Shown here piece by piece: positions 1-8,220 of a stretch of 44,647 nt of DNA. The stretch is taken from positions 1 to 44,647 of the forward strand of contig NZ_JADEXD010000040.1 of assembly GCF_015207285.1 (NCBI RefSeq), written 5' to 3'. This DNA is from Tychonema sp. LEGE 07203. GTDB lineage: Bacteria; Cyanobacteriota; Cyanobacteriia; Cyanobacteriales; Microcoleaceae. The translations under genes and the position numbers were made by a program. How positions within the stretch are numbered: the first letter of the stretch is position 1; each line of letters opens with the position of its first letter. A model generated the notes under the pieces. That model searched no databases. It was not told the DNA's origin and saw only the letters and a program-made list of their open reading frames with translations.

Positions 1-99
1 GATATTGAACACGATTTTAGTGCCTTAAAGCGAGCCAGAATGTATGCTCCTCCTGGCACATCTTTAGATGAACTCATCTGTGCCTACTGCGCTCAATAG
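1..99 (+). pseudogene. C-terminal end of an IS630-type DDE transposase (cut by window edge)
   Basis: The frame is open from base 1 and ends at a TAG at 97-99. It encodes 32 residues, including IEHDFSALKRARMYAP and a final DEL/I-CAYC-like tail. From family knowledge this is the conserved C-terminal signature of cyanobacterial IS630-family transposases (IEHDFSALK...RMYxP...DE). The rest lies left of the window, so I cannot say whether the element is intact or already decayed. No terminal inverted repeat could be assigned in the AT-rich DNA after the stop. The type label 'pseudogene' only reflects that a fragment is visible. Confidence 0.7.
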
Positions 100-510
100 T
101 GTCTCTTTTTTATTTGAAATGACTATAAGTTTAACTAAAAAGGCGATCGGGATGCCCAGCCCCCGTATTTTTTCAAAAAATAGAAAGTAAAGGCGGGAAA
201 ACTTATTATAGCTAACAGATTTAAATTATTAAATAAATTGTTGATTGCTGTGATTTTTTTTGAAAAAACAGCAAGTTTTGCAAACAATCTGCCAACCATT
301 ATCCCACGACTCATTGCCAATCTAAAAGCTAAAATGCTGTGACAATATATCTCGCGTGAGTGAGGGGAATAATTCCAGATTTTATATAGTTTCCGGTTGC
401 ATCGGAATAATAAAATCGAGTCAACAGTTAACGGTCAACAGTCAACAGCCAACAATCACCTGACGGTGCAACCGGAATTGATATTACAGACTTAAACTTA
501 CCATAAAAAA
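100..510. other. Intergenic region with an inverted repeat and short AGTCAAC-type repeats
   Basis: No credible gene in about 410 bases. An AT-rich stretch (100-350) is followed by imperfect heptamer-type repeats (GTCAACAG variants, about 420-450). Around these lies an inverted repeat: TTCCGGTTGCATCG near 388-401 and its complement CGGTGCAACCGGAA near 465-478. The arrangement resembles a small palindromic repeat element just upstream of the PHP-domain gene. No promoter could be assigned with confidence. Confidence 0.5.
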
Positions 511-1347
511 ATGCTAGAACTCCACTGTCACACAACTTATTCAGACGGCACTCTCACCCCAGCCGAACTCGTAGCCGCCGCCGCGTCTTCGGGGGTTCGC
601 GCCTTGGCAGTCACCGATCACGATACGATGTCGGGTTGGGATGAAGCCTTCGCCGCCGCTAGTTTGCACGGTATCGAAATAGTCCCCGGATTGGAACTCA
701 GTACAGTGCACAACGGCCGATCGCTGCACATTTTAGGTTTTTATCCCGATGCAAATAAGTTGCGCGTTCCTTTGAACGATCGCCTGGAAGGAAGATTTCG
801 GCGATCGCAAGAAATGGTAAATAAATTAACAGCAATGGGATACGCGATCGAACTGCCAGCCACATCCCCAGGAATGGCACCGGGAAGGCCTCACATTGCC
901 TCGGCGCTGGTACAAGCAGGTCACGCCAAATCATCGCGGGAAGCCTTCGATCGCTGGCTGGGAGATGACGGCCCGGCTTATGTTCATTACGAGAAATTCT
1001 CGATCGCCGAAGGCATTGATTTACTAAAAAGTTGTGGCGCAGTACCTGTTTGGGCGCACCCTTATTTATTTCGCGGCGGCGCTGTTGAGGAAGTCTTAAA
1101 AGAATTAGTAGATGCTGGTTTAATGGGAGTTGAAGTATACCATCCCAGCCACAGTTCCAGCCAAATTCAAAAGTTAAAAGATTGGTGTCTCGAATACGGT
1201 TTACTGGTAACTGGTGGCAGCGATTATCACGGCCCCGAGCCGGAACGGAATCACAGGAAAGGCGTTGAAAGTACCCAATTGAATATGCTGCATTTGCCGT
1301 TAGAATTGCTGGAACCGATTAAGGTTGCTGCGGCGAGTTTGAAATAG
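511..1347 (+). CDS. PHP-domain metal-dependent phosphoesterase
   Basis: This 278-residue protein has the PHP fold signature. HCHTTYSDGTLTP at residues 5-17 supplies H5, H7 and D12. TDHDT at 35-39, E62, H128 in GRPHIA, H183 in AHPYLF, H211, and D238/H240 in SDYHG follow in the expected order and form a trinuclear metal site. The closest family I recognise is the YciV/RNase AM type, which hydrolyses 3',5'-nucleoside bisphosphates or trims 5' ends of RNA. The length fits this family and not the longer PHP domains of DNA polymerases. It is probably cytoplasmic, with no signal or membrane segment. It stands alone on the plus strand, so context adds nothing to substrate choice. Confidence 0.88.
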   Translation: MLELHCHTTYSDGTLTPAELVAAAASSGVRALAVTDHDTMSGWDEAFAAASLHGIEIVPGLELSTVHNGRSLHILGFYPDANKLRVPLNDRLEGRFRRSQEMVNKLTAMGYAIELPATSPGMAPGRPHIASALVQAGHAKSSREAFDRWLGDDGPAYVHYEKFSIAEGIDLLKSCGAVPVWAHPYLFRGGAVEEVLKELVDAGLMGVEVYHPSHSSSQIQKLKDWCLEYGLLVTGGSDYHGPEPERNHRKGVESTQLNMLHLPLELLEPIKVAAASLK

Positions 1348-1694
1348 TTTGTAACTTTTTGGGCGGGCTCGCGTGCCCACCCCACAATAATTTTAGTATA
1401 ACTGTAGGGTGTTTGCCTCAGTTTATATAGCGAGTAAATCGAAACAATCAAGTCATTCTGACGCACCCTACTAGGCATCGTGCAAAAGTCGAAAACAATC
1501 TGAAAAACATCTGCGTTTATCTGTGTGCATCTGCCATCATCTGCGGTTTCTGTATCAATAAAATATTTGACAAGAAGTATACTGAAAACCAATAAAAATC
1601 AAAATTAACATAAATTAATGTAAAGTTAGCGAGGAACTTCAGTTGAGTTAATGTTAAGGTAGCAGTAACGTTCAACTACTCACCGGAGCTGATT
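1348..1694. other. Intergenic region with dispersed CGCAGAT-type repeat
   Basis: No credible gene. It holds a GC-rich GGGCGGGCTCGCGTGCCCAC segment just after the PHP gene, partly matching the complementary GAGCCCGCCCT near 14706. It also holds one copy of the dispersed repeat family built from (C)ATCTGCG/TTATCTG words (about 1502-1550), seen again near 2090-2110, 12340-12375, 13895-13935 and 31807-31845. The last 70 bases before csbD are AT-rich and probably hold its promoter, but I cannot assign -35/-10 boxes. Confidence 0.5.
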
Positions 1695-1904
1695 ATGAGT
1701 GTAGAAGACAGAGCAAAGGCGATCGGCAAAAATGTAGAAGGCAAAGCTCAAGAAATTTTAGGGAACATTACGGGCAACAAGAAAGACCAAGCTGAGGGCA
1801 AAGCAAAACAAGCGGAATCCGCCGCCCGCCACGCCGCAGAAGATATGAAAGATGGGGTAAAAAATCTGACAGATAAGGCCAAAAGGGCGATCGACAAATT
1901 GTAA
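1695..1904 (+). CDS. CsbD-family small stress protein
   Basis: The 69-residue hydrophilic protein is rich in Lys, Ala and Glu. It carries the typical CsbD pattern: a start like MSVEDRAKAIGKNVEGKAQE, then ITGNKKDQAEGKAKQAES, and a C-terminal amphipathic helix. CsbD proteins are general-stress proteins in Bacillus and many cyanobacteria; their molecular function is unknown. There is a GGAG ribosome-binding site about 8 bases before the ATG (ccGGAGctgattATG). It is monocistronic. An inverted repeat downstream (1955-2007) could end the transcript. Whether it is stress-induced cannot be seen here. Confidence 0.88.
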   Translation: MSVEDRAKAIGKNVEGKAQEILGNITGNKKDQAEGKAKQAESAARHAAEDMKDGVKNLTDKAKRAIDKL

Positions 1905-1954
1905 GCTTTCGGGTATTTAGTACCGATTCTCTTGCATTTGTGCAACATTATTCA

Positions 1955-2007
1955 GGGCGGGTTGTTTAATGTTTTGGGTTCTAGCACGGATATTGCTAAA
2001 CCCGCCC
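1955..2007. repeat. Inverted repeat downstream of csbD-like gene
   Basis: GGGCGGGTT (1955-1963) pairs with AACCCGCCC (1999-2007) across a loop of about 35 bases. It lies 50 bases after the CsbD stop. It could act as a transcript end or be a small dispersed palindrome; there is no clear T-run, so terminator function is uncertain. Confidence 0.4.
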
Positions 2008-2109
2008 CTAAAAAACTGTTGGAAAGTTTTTGACAACTGGTATAAGTTCTTGTCGGAGTTTGGGCAAAACGCGCTATTTCGACTGACATTTATCGGCGTT
2101 TATCTGCGG

Positions 2110-2337
2110 TTAAAAATCGGGTTCCGCAGTCAAAAGCTCGATCGACAATTCCATCTGCTCCTTTCCCCGCGCCAAAAAATTTTCGCACTCCTGCAAGCAC
2201 TCGACAGCCACCGCAAACTGCTCGAAAACCTCCTCTAGAGGCAATTCTCCCGATTCCACCCGATCGACAATCGCTTCAATTCGATCGACAGTTTCCTCAT
2301 AATTCCAGTCAGACTGGCGCAACTTCGACTTAACCAT
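2110..2337 (-). CDS. xseB: Exodeoxyribonuclease VII small subunit
   Basis: This 75-residue protein has the XseB pattern: NYEETVDRIEAIVDRVESGELPLEEVFEQF followed by a charged helix (paraphrased across residues 11-40). Several XseB subunits form a helical stalk on the single XseA subunit. Exonuclease VII cuts single-stranded DNA processively from both ends and acts in repair. The ATG is 5 bases past the end of xseA on the same strand, so the two are almost certainly cotranscribed and translationally coupled. Length is normal for the family (about 70-85 residues). Confidence 0.93.
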   Translation of the reverse strand: MVKSKLRQSDWNYEETVDRIEAIVDRVESGELPLEEVFEQFAVAVECLQECENFLARGKEQMELSIELLTAEPDF

Positions 2338-2342
2338 AACAT

Positions 2343-3518
2343 TTATTCTGCATCCAACACTTCTACAATCTTAACTTTCAGCACACCGCGACTCAACTTC
2401 ACAGTCAACTCCTCGCCCAATTCCAAACCCTCAGTTTGGCGGACTATCGTACCGTCACTTTGGATTACCGCCGCATAACCCCTTTGCAATACCGCCGCCG
2501 GATTTAGCGCCGCTAACTTTTCTTGCAATACCTCCAGTTTACCAGTTGCTTGCCGCAAAGTTCGCGATGTCGCAGGCAAACGTTTTAATCGGTTTTGCAG
2601 CAGTTGCAAACGCTCTGATTCTGTCTGAAATCTTTCCCGCACAACACTTGCTAAATTGAGCATTCTTTGCTGGTGTTCTAAGTAAAGATTTGCCAAATTT
2701 GGTACAGCTTGGGCCGCCGCCGCAGTCGGAGTGTGCGCTCGTTTATCTGCTACTAAATCGGCGAGAGATTCGTCTCTTTCGTGGCCAATACCTGTAATAA
2801 TTGGGATTGTGCAATTGGCGATCGCCCTGACAACTCTTTCGTCATTAAAACAAGCCAAATCTTCCGCAGAACCGCCGCCCCGCGCTAAAACGATCGCATC
2901 AGCCCTACCGTCCAATTCTACACGGGCGATCGCCCTGACAATTTCCGCAGCCGCCGATTCTCCCTGGACTCCTGTCGGCGACAGCAACACCCGCAAACCC
3001 GGATATCTTTGAGCTAGAGTCCGCTGAATATCTCCCCACGCAGCGCCAGTATCCGATGTGACTACCGCCACAACTTGCGGGTGTGCCGGAATCGGGCGCT
3101 TTCTGGCGGGATCGAAGAAACCCTCAGCCTCCAAGCGATCTCGCAACTGTCGCAACCGCAAAGCCTGCAATCCTTCCCCAGCCGGTAGCGACTGTACAAC
3201 ATTTAACTGGTAGTCGCCGCGCTTGCCGTACAGCCGGATGCTTCCCAAAACCAGCAACTGTTCGCCTTTTGCGGGCAACTTCAATAATTTTTGCCGCTGA
3301 GAATTCCACACCACGCAGCGAATCGCAGCACTTTTGTCGGGATCGCACAGAGTGAAATAGCAGCCTGTGGGGTGGTCCGAAACGCTGGACACCTCGCCTG
3401 TCAGCCAAATCGATCGCAGGTTGCGATCGCCCTCCAACAAGTCTTGCAGGTATGATGTTAGTCCAGCTACAGATAAAGCTGTATCGGGCAAAAGTCGATC
3501 GGGAATAATTGAAACCAT
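2343..3518 (-). CDS. xseA: Exodeoxyribonuclease VII large subunit
   Basis: The 391-residue protein has an N-terminal OB-fold (about residues 10-105, with LTGEVSSVSDHPTGCYFTL). The catalytic domain follows, with VTSDTGAAWGDI, the LARGGGSAEDL motif and ITGIGHERDESLADLVAD. The C-terminal coiled region binds XseB. It degrades single-stranded DNA to oligonucleotides. It is slightly shorter than the E. coli enzyme (about 456), as usual for cyanobacterial versions. The first ATG is used; the DNA directly upstream is a tandem TTTTCAATTTTCAATTTT-type repeat. It is the promoter-proximal gene of the xseA-xseB pair. Confidence 0.96.
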   Translation of the reverse strand: MVSIIPDRLLPDTALSVAGLTSYLQDLLEGDRNLRSIWLTGEVSSVSDHPTGCYFTLCDPDKSAAIRCVVWNSQRQKLLKLPAKGEQLLVLGSIRLYGKRGDYQLNVVQSLPAGEGLQALRLRQLRDRLEAEGFFDPARKRPIPAHPQVVAVVTSDTGAAWGDIQRTLAQRYPGLRVLLSPTGVQGESAAAEIVRAIARVELDGRADAIVLARGGGSAEDLACFNDERVVRAIANCTIPIITGIGHERDESLADLVADKRAHTPTAAAAQAVPNLANLYLEHQQRMLNLASVVRERFQTESERLQLLQNRLKRLPATSRTLRQATGKLEVLQEKLAALNPAAVLQRGYAAVIQSDGTIVRQTEGLELGEELTVKLSRGVLKVKIVEVLDAE

Positions 3519-3699
3519 TCAATTTTCAATTTTCAATTTTTAATTTGAGATTGAGGGATTGCGACTCGGATAAATCCGTTCTCCGGTTAGGAAGGATACC
3601 ACACTTTTTTATGTTTGCACAGATAAACCAGGCGGCTGGTGGCTGAATTTCTTATTTCTAATTTCGCAAACCTAGGCTACTATATTTAAGGTAATTTAT

Positions 3700-4479
3700 G
3701 TGCGAACAGCTCCTCTTTTGCCAGCTTTGCTCGGGGGCGATCGCCAATCAACTATCAACAAACTAATGATATCAGATGTCATGACTTCGATGAATATGCT
3801 GCGCCAAGAGGCGGCGGCGATCGGCATTACCGAAGCAGAAGCTAGAAAATATGGCGACCTCCGCCATAAAAGAACTTGGTCTTTGGCGATCGAACATCAC
3901 CTCTCGATGCAAGCACAAGCCGATCGCACAGAATCCGATTCTTCCGGTGCCATCAAAGACTCAGGCCCCCAAGAGTCGAAATACTACGGCATTCAGCTAA
4001 CGGCGAATCTGGGCGAATCTCAAGTCAAAATTCAGAACCAAACAGCATCTCTGGCTGCGCCGCCACAGCCCGGAATGGCGAGCGGGCGATCGGGCAACAA
4101 TTCCGACCGCAGCAGCCATCAAAACCGAGGTTTTCAACAAGTAGTTCAAAACCACATTAAAGCACTGACAATTGCATCGACCTCCCGCACAAACCAGCCT
4201 AACTTACAAGTAATCAATTGGGTTTGTCCCGATTGCGGTTCCGATGGCGACTCAGGTTGTCAATTGTGCGCCGGTTCTGGCAATGTCAGCGATATTGCAG
4301 CTATTGGGTGGACGCTAGCTTATATGGAAATGTTGGGCTGTTCTGCTCGCGAAATAGAACCCCTCAGAAAGTTTTCGCCTTCGTTGCATATTCTGGAATT
4401 AAATTTAAAAGTTTGTGTTGCTATCAAAAAAAGTAACGACGTTTTAGCTCGCACTGAAAAATGGGTAATTAGTCATTAG
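3700..4479 (+). CDS. Unknown protein with C-terminal CxxC zinc-ribbon domain
   Basis: Function not recognised. The 259-residue product has a helical N-terminal segment (about residues 28-65, with AAAIGITEAEARKYGDL), a polar Ser/Gln/Asn-rich linker (70-150), and a compact C-terminal domain with two CxxC knuckles (CPDCG and CQLCAGSG), reminiscent of half a DnaJ zinc finger. That C-terminal domain is clearly paralogous to the whole 87-residue protein at 43740-44003. The GTG start at 3700 is preceded by TAAGG with good spacing; ATGs at 3766, 3781 and 3790 are alternatives. The last residues and the TAG stop lie inside an AGTCATTAGTTAT-type repeat, so the natural C-terminus may have been overwritten by repeat expansion. 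Confidence 0.7.
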   Translation: MRTAPLLPALLGGDRQSTINKLMISDVMTSMNMLRQEAAAIGITEAEARKYGDLRHKRTWSLAIEHHLSMQAQADRTESDSSGAIKDSGPQESKYYGIQLTANLGESQVKIQNQTASLAAPPQPGMASGRSGNNSDRSSHQNRGFQQVVQNHIKALTIASTSRTNQPNLQVINWVCPDCGSDGDSGCQLCAGSGNVSDIAAIGWTLAYMEMLGCSAREIEPLRKFSPSLHILELNLKVCVAIKKSNDVLARTEKWVISH

Positions 4480-4947
4480 TTATCAGTCATTAGTTATTAG
4501 TTATTAATTTTTTTTGAAAAATTCATGTTACAATTCAAGGCTTTGAATTTGAAACTTGAAAGCTAACTCATAATTGTCAAGTGCTGACAACAAATTACAA
4601 CGGAGACGATAACGGCGGCGGTTTCGATAACGACTTGACAAAATTTTGAAAACTTTTAGACTCCTATTAACATATTCAATCACTATTCGCTTCTGGGCTA
4701 AAGCTGGATTGTAGTCTTTTTCTATATGAAGTACGCTCTGAGATACGCTGTATATTTAAGCTCCGGCTTCGGGAAACTCTCTGCTAGCAATACGAGACTT
4801 ACGCACTGTGTGTGAATAAATCGGCTGTTTTGTCGAAGAGACGGCTGCAGCGAAGTATTTTAGTCAAAAAAACAGATTTATGAATGACTATCTGTGCAAA
4901 ATTATCAATAGTGAAGTATGCAAGTTAAAAATTTAAAATAAATCTCC
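4480..4947. other. Intergenic region: heptamer repeats, IS5-type remnant, decayed DNA
   Basis: It starts with AGTCATTAGTTATTAG-type tandem repeats (4466-4507). An IS5-type transposase remnant follows on the minus strand (4528-4755). The rest (4756-4947) is unassigned, with GAGACTTACGCACT near 4795; a similar GGGACTTACGCA occurs at 23591. These may be ends of mobile or MITE-like elements, but no matching pair was found here. Confidence 0.5.
4528..4755 (-). pseudogene. IS5-type transposase, C-terminal remnant
   Basis: One continuous minus-strand frame of about 70 codons runs to a TAA at 4528-4530. It encodes IEKDYNPALAQKRIVIEYVN, then RSLKVFKILSSRYRNRRR, then RCNL...LDNYEL. From family knowledge, the K-R-I-V-x-E-x-V-N-R...ILSSRYRNRR pattern is the C-terminal signature of IS5-group DDE transposases common in cyanobacteria. 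A stop closes the frame upstream near 4756 and no N-terminal DDE domain follows, so only the tail survives. It is too short to act as a transposase. Confidence 0.75.
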
Positions 4948-5532
4948 TCAAGGCTCAAAAATGTCGATCGCCAAATCCCACTTTTTCTCATGCAACCGAT
5001 CGCGCATTTCCCGTTCCTCAACCGCTAAATATTCCTGAAACTCCGGTTTATCCAAACCGCTGCGCCACATTACCGCAGCATCTTCTCCAGTATCTTCGTA
5101 GTATCGCTTCCGCCGTCCGGCTTCTTTAAAACCAAATTTTTTGTACAAAGAAACTGCGGCTAAATTAGATTCCCGCACTTCTAAAGTAGCCCGCTCTAAT
5201 TGTCTGTCACACGCGGATTTTAGCAGCGCCCAAAGCAGAGCTTGCCCGAAACCCCGACCTTGAAACTCAGGATGAATTGCCAGCATGATAATGTGAGCTT
5301 CTTCTAAAATTGCCCACAAACAACCGATACCGATGAACGTTCGGGGAATCTCTGGCGGCGCCCCGTTTTCGGCAGTTTCCCGCAGCCACAAACCCAATAA
5401 ATCGCTGTTAGGACTGTCTAATTCGCGCCTGTAGCCTTCGATCGACCAAAGTCCGCCAAAACAAAGTCGATCGAGCTCGACTGCACTGTTGAGGTGTTCT
5501 GGGGCGAGATGTTTAATTTCTAGAAAACGCAC
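4948..5532 (-). CDS. rimI: Ribosomal protein S18-alanine N-acetyltransferase (GNAT family)
   Basis: The 194-residue GNAT protein has the acetyl-CoA loop EFQGRGFGQALL (about residues 88-99). The RimI-type motifs ATLEVRESNLAAVSLYKKFGF and GRRKRYYEDTGEDAAVM follow. RimI acetylates the N-terminal alanine of ribosomal protein S18; in bacteria with promiscuous RimI it may act on other proteins too. The usual length is about 150-190. Translation starts at a GTG (GTG CGT TTT CTA). It is transcribed divergently from lysA with about 180 bases between them. The assignment to RimI rather than another GNAT rests on the C-terminal motif. Confidence 0.88.
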   Translation of the reverse strand: MRFLEIKHLAPEHLNSAVELDRLCFGGLWSIEGYRRELDSPNSDLLGLWLRETAENGAPPEIPRTFIGIGCLWAILEEAHIIMLAIHPEFQGRGFGQALLWALLKSACDRQLERATLEVRESNLAAVSLYKKFGFKEAGRRKRYYEDTGEDAAVMWRSGLDKPEFQEYLAVEEREMRDRLHEKKWDLAIDIFEP

Positions 5533-5711
5533 AGACGATTTTAAATTTGAGATTTGAGATTTTAAATTTGATAATTACTCACTGCCAGGATGCGGAGTTC
5601 GATCGAGTCTGAGTCGATCGGCTTGCTTGCCAAATCAATCTGGGAGCAACTGACCTAATTGCTTGCGGTCAATTGTACACTGGGAAAGACAGTAAGGATA
5701 GTTATTGCGCG

Positions 5712-7130
5712 ATGGTATCAACTCAATCGATCGGGATGGAATCTGGACTTGGATACCTGTCTGAGTCTGTAGAAACCCTGAAAAGTCGATCGCCCAATCA
5801 ACAGCTTTTACCGCTGAGTGCCAGTGTTAACAGCCGAGATCGGCTGGAAATCGGAGGGTGCGAGGTGACAGCGTTGGTGGAGCAATTTGGCTCGCCACTG
5901 TACATTTTAGACGAAGAAACGCTGCGGGCGGCTTGCACGCAGTACCGAGATGCTTTTGAACGGTACTATCCGGGCTCTTCTCAAGTGCTGTACGCTTCTA
6001 AAGCTTGGAGTTGTTTGGCGGTTTGCGCGATCGCAGCTTCCGAAGGTTTAGGAATAGATGTGGTATCTGCAGGAGAAATCCACACCGCACTGCAAGCTGG
6101 TGTAAGTCCAGATCGAATCTACTTCCACGGTAACAACAAGTCCCGCGAGGAACTCCAGCTAGCCGTCGAAAGCGGCTGCATTACCGTAGCCGACAACTGG
6201 CATGATTTAGAGACTCTCTCGGAGTTGGGAAAATTGGGTGTCACCAGTAAAACAGGCGGGCAGACACGCATTATGGTGCGGTTTACTCCTGGAATTGAGT
6301 GTCACACTCACGATTACATTAAAACTGGTCAAATCGACAGCAAATTTGGCTTCGATCCCAATTCCCTCGATCGAGTATTTAAGTTCATCAGCCAACAGCC
6401 CTCGTTATTTTGTGTGGGAGTGCACGCTCACATCGGCTCTCAGATTTTTGAACTGCAACCCCACGACGATTTAGCCGATGTCATAGTTGCAACCTTGACA
6501 AAAGCACTTAGTTATGGATTGCCAGCGACAGAAATTAATATTGGCGGCGGGCTGGGCATTCGCTATACTGAGACGGACGATCCTCCTAGCATTGAAGATT
6601 GGGCTCGTACAGTTTGCACCGCAGTGGTAGCAGCTTGCGAGCGGCAGCAATTGCCATTGCCGAAATTGCTTTGCGAACCGGGTCGATCGCTCGTCGGTAC
6701 AGCTTGCGTTACAGCTTACACCGTTGGCTCTAAAAAAGTCATTCCGGGAATGCGGACGTATTTGGCAGTCGATGGAGGGATGTCGGACAATCCGCGTCCT
6801 ATTACCTATCAATCAGTTTATCGAGTAGTCGCAGCCGACAAAATGTCCGCTCCCTTAACGGAAACAGTGACAATTGCTGGGAAACACTGCGAATCAGGCG
6901 ATATTCTGATCGAAGATGCCAAATTGCCCGAGTGTCGGGCCGGAGATATTCTCGCGGTTCCGGCTACAGGGGCATACAATTACAGTATGTCTTCTAACTA
7001 CAACCGAGTACCCCGACCGGCAGCGGTTTTAGTTAGAAATGGGGAAGTTAACACGATTTTAGTGCGGGAAACTTACCAGGATTTGCTGAGGCTTGACCGC
7101 TTGCCGGAACGACTCAAAACTCAAAAGTAA
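5712..7130 (+). CDS. lysA: Diaminopimelate decarboxylase
   Basis: LysA converts meso-diaminopimelate to lysine with PLP, the last step of lysine synthesis. With the ATG at 5712 the protein has 472 residues. A TTG at 5673 is in frame but adds residues unlike the family. Visible features: YASKAW with the PLP lysine K97, HAHIGSQ, the glycine-rich NIGGGLGI, CEPGRS for phosphate binding, GKHCESGD with the active-site Cys and Asp, and GAYNYSMSSNYN. All key residues are present, in contrast to the homologue at 39548-40774. It is followed by cdaA and uppS on the same strand. The stop is followed at once by AAGTAAGA-type repeats. Confidence 0.95.
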   Translation: MVSTQSIGMESGLGYLSESVETLKSRSPNQQLLPLSASVNSRDRLEIGGCEVTALVEQFGSPLYILDEETLRAACTQYRDAFERYYPGSSQVLYASKAWSCLAVCAIAASEGLGIDVVSAGEIHTALQAGVSPDRIYFHGNNKSREELQLAVESGCITVADNWHDLETLSELGKLGVTSKTGGQTRIMVRFTPGIECHTHDYIKTGQIDSKFGFDPNSLDRVFKFISQQPSLFCVGVHAHIGSQIFELQPHDDLADVIVATLTKALSYGLPATEINIGGGLGIRYTETDDPPSIEDWARTVCTAVVAACERQQLPLPKLLCEPGRSLVGTACVTAYTVGSKKVIPGMRTYLAVDGGMSDNPRPITYQSVYRVVAADKMSAPLTETVTIAGKHCESGDILIEDAKLPECRAGDILAVPATGAYNYSMSSNYNRVPRPAAVLVRNGEVNTILVRETYQDLLRLDRLPERLKTQK

Positions 7131-7306
7131 GAAGTAAGAAATAAAAAGTAAAAAGTAAGATAATTCATTTTGATTTCTTAATGGTTGTCTTTTAACTTTT
7201 TACTTTTGGCTTGTTCAGTCACGCGATTGGAATAACAACTGTTCATGGTTCACGGGTTCGAGTGCATCACGGTTCGCGGTTCACAGGCGGTAGCGTTCGA
7301 TGAACC

Positions 7307-8200
7307 ATGAACAATCAACAATCTGGCTATGATTTTGGCCTCGTTGAGTCCTTATTGATTCAGGCGATCGATATTGGACTGGTATTTACGCTTGCGTATT
7401 TGGTGCTCGTCATTGTCGGAGAGCGCCGGACGCTGTGGATGGTACGGGGATTTATTATTTTGATGCTGGCAACGGCAGTGAGCAACTGGGCTGGATTGAG
7501 GTTGTTGCACGTTGCCTTAAACAGCTTGGTGACTGGTTCGGCTGTAGCAATGGCGGTAATATTGCAGTCGGAGTTTCGCCGATTTCTGGAACAATTGGGT
7601 CGGGGGGAAATTATACAATTGTTTGGACGCGATCGCCGACCAACTCCCGCACCGGACAGCGTAATAGATGAAATTGTGGACGCAGTAAAAGAACTTTCGC
7701 AAAACCGCACGGGCGCTTTATTAATTGTAGAAACAGATTCTCCGATCGACGATCGGGATTTTTCAGTGCCGGGAGTCAAGCTAAATGCTGAAGTCTCTAA
7801 AGAATTGTTACAGACAATCTTTCAGCCGCAAACTTTGCTGCACGATGGTGCGGTGTTGATTCGAGGTTCGCGGATCGTGTCGGCGGGGGTGATTTTGCCT
7901 TTGTCCGATCGCAGCGCGTCCCGGCAGTTGGGAACCCGCCACCGGGCGGCGATGGGGATTACCGAACGGGTGCAAGCTTGCGTGTGCGTCGTGGTGTCCG
8001 AGGAAACGGGTTCGATTTCTCTGGCGCAGATGGGAATGTTAAATCGACCTTTGACTAGCAGCAAACTTAAGGAATTGCTCGAAGCAAAGCTGTTTCCGTC
8101 GGAGGGAGAAAGAGTTGTGGCTCCAATTCCGATCGGCAATTTCGGACGGCAGATAGGATTGAAGGGAGTAACACTGTTAAAGCGGATACTGCGCCGTTAG
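7307..8200 (+). CDS. cdaA: Diadenylate cyclase (c-di-AMP synthase), CdaA type
   Basis: CdaA joins two ATP into cyclic di-AMP at the membrane; c-di-AMP controls potassium and osmotic balance and cell-wall stability. The 297-residue protein has three N-terminal membrane helices (about 20-36, 46-62, 68-88) and a DAC domain with LHDGAVLIRG (DGA 180-182) and GTRHRAA (209-215), the two catalytic motifs. The start ATG at 7307 lies in a run of ATGAACCATGAAC-type repeats. The gap to uppS is 20 bases, so cdaA and uppS are probably cotranscribed. No CdaR or GlmM gene is next to it, unlike in Firmicutes. Confidence 0.94.
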   Translation: MNNQQSGYDFGLVESLLIQAIDIGLVFTLAYLVLVIVGERRTLWMVRGFIILMLATAVSNWAGLRLLHVALNSLVTGSAVAMAVILQSEFRRFLEQLGRGEIIQLFGRDRRPTPAPDSVIDEIVDAVKELSQNRTGALLIVETDSPIDDRDFSVPGVKLNAEVSKELLQTIFQPQTLLHDGAVLIRGSRIVSAGVILPLSDRSASRQLGTRHRAAMGITERVQACVCVVVSEETGSISLAQMGMLNRPLTSSKLKELLEAKLFPSEGERVVAPIPIGNFGRQIGLKGVTLLKRILRR

Positions 8201-8220
8201 TTGGGTAATCGGGAGAAACC

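Noticed and set aside
1969..2238. Plus-strand frame of 89 codons
   Set aside because: Its second half is antisense to xseB and its first half is in a repeat-containing spacer.
3124..3522. Minus-strand frame of 132 codons overlapping xseA
   Set aside because: It is in another frame of a well-supported gene and shows no domain.
7240..7310. tRNA-like GGTTCGAG words before cdaA
   Set aside because: No cloverleaf could be formed; they are part of a GGTTCACGG/GGTTCGCGG repeat.
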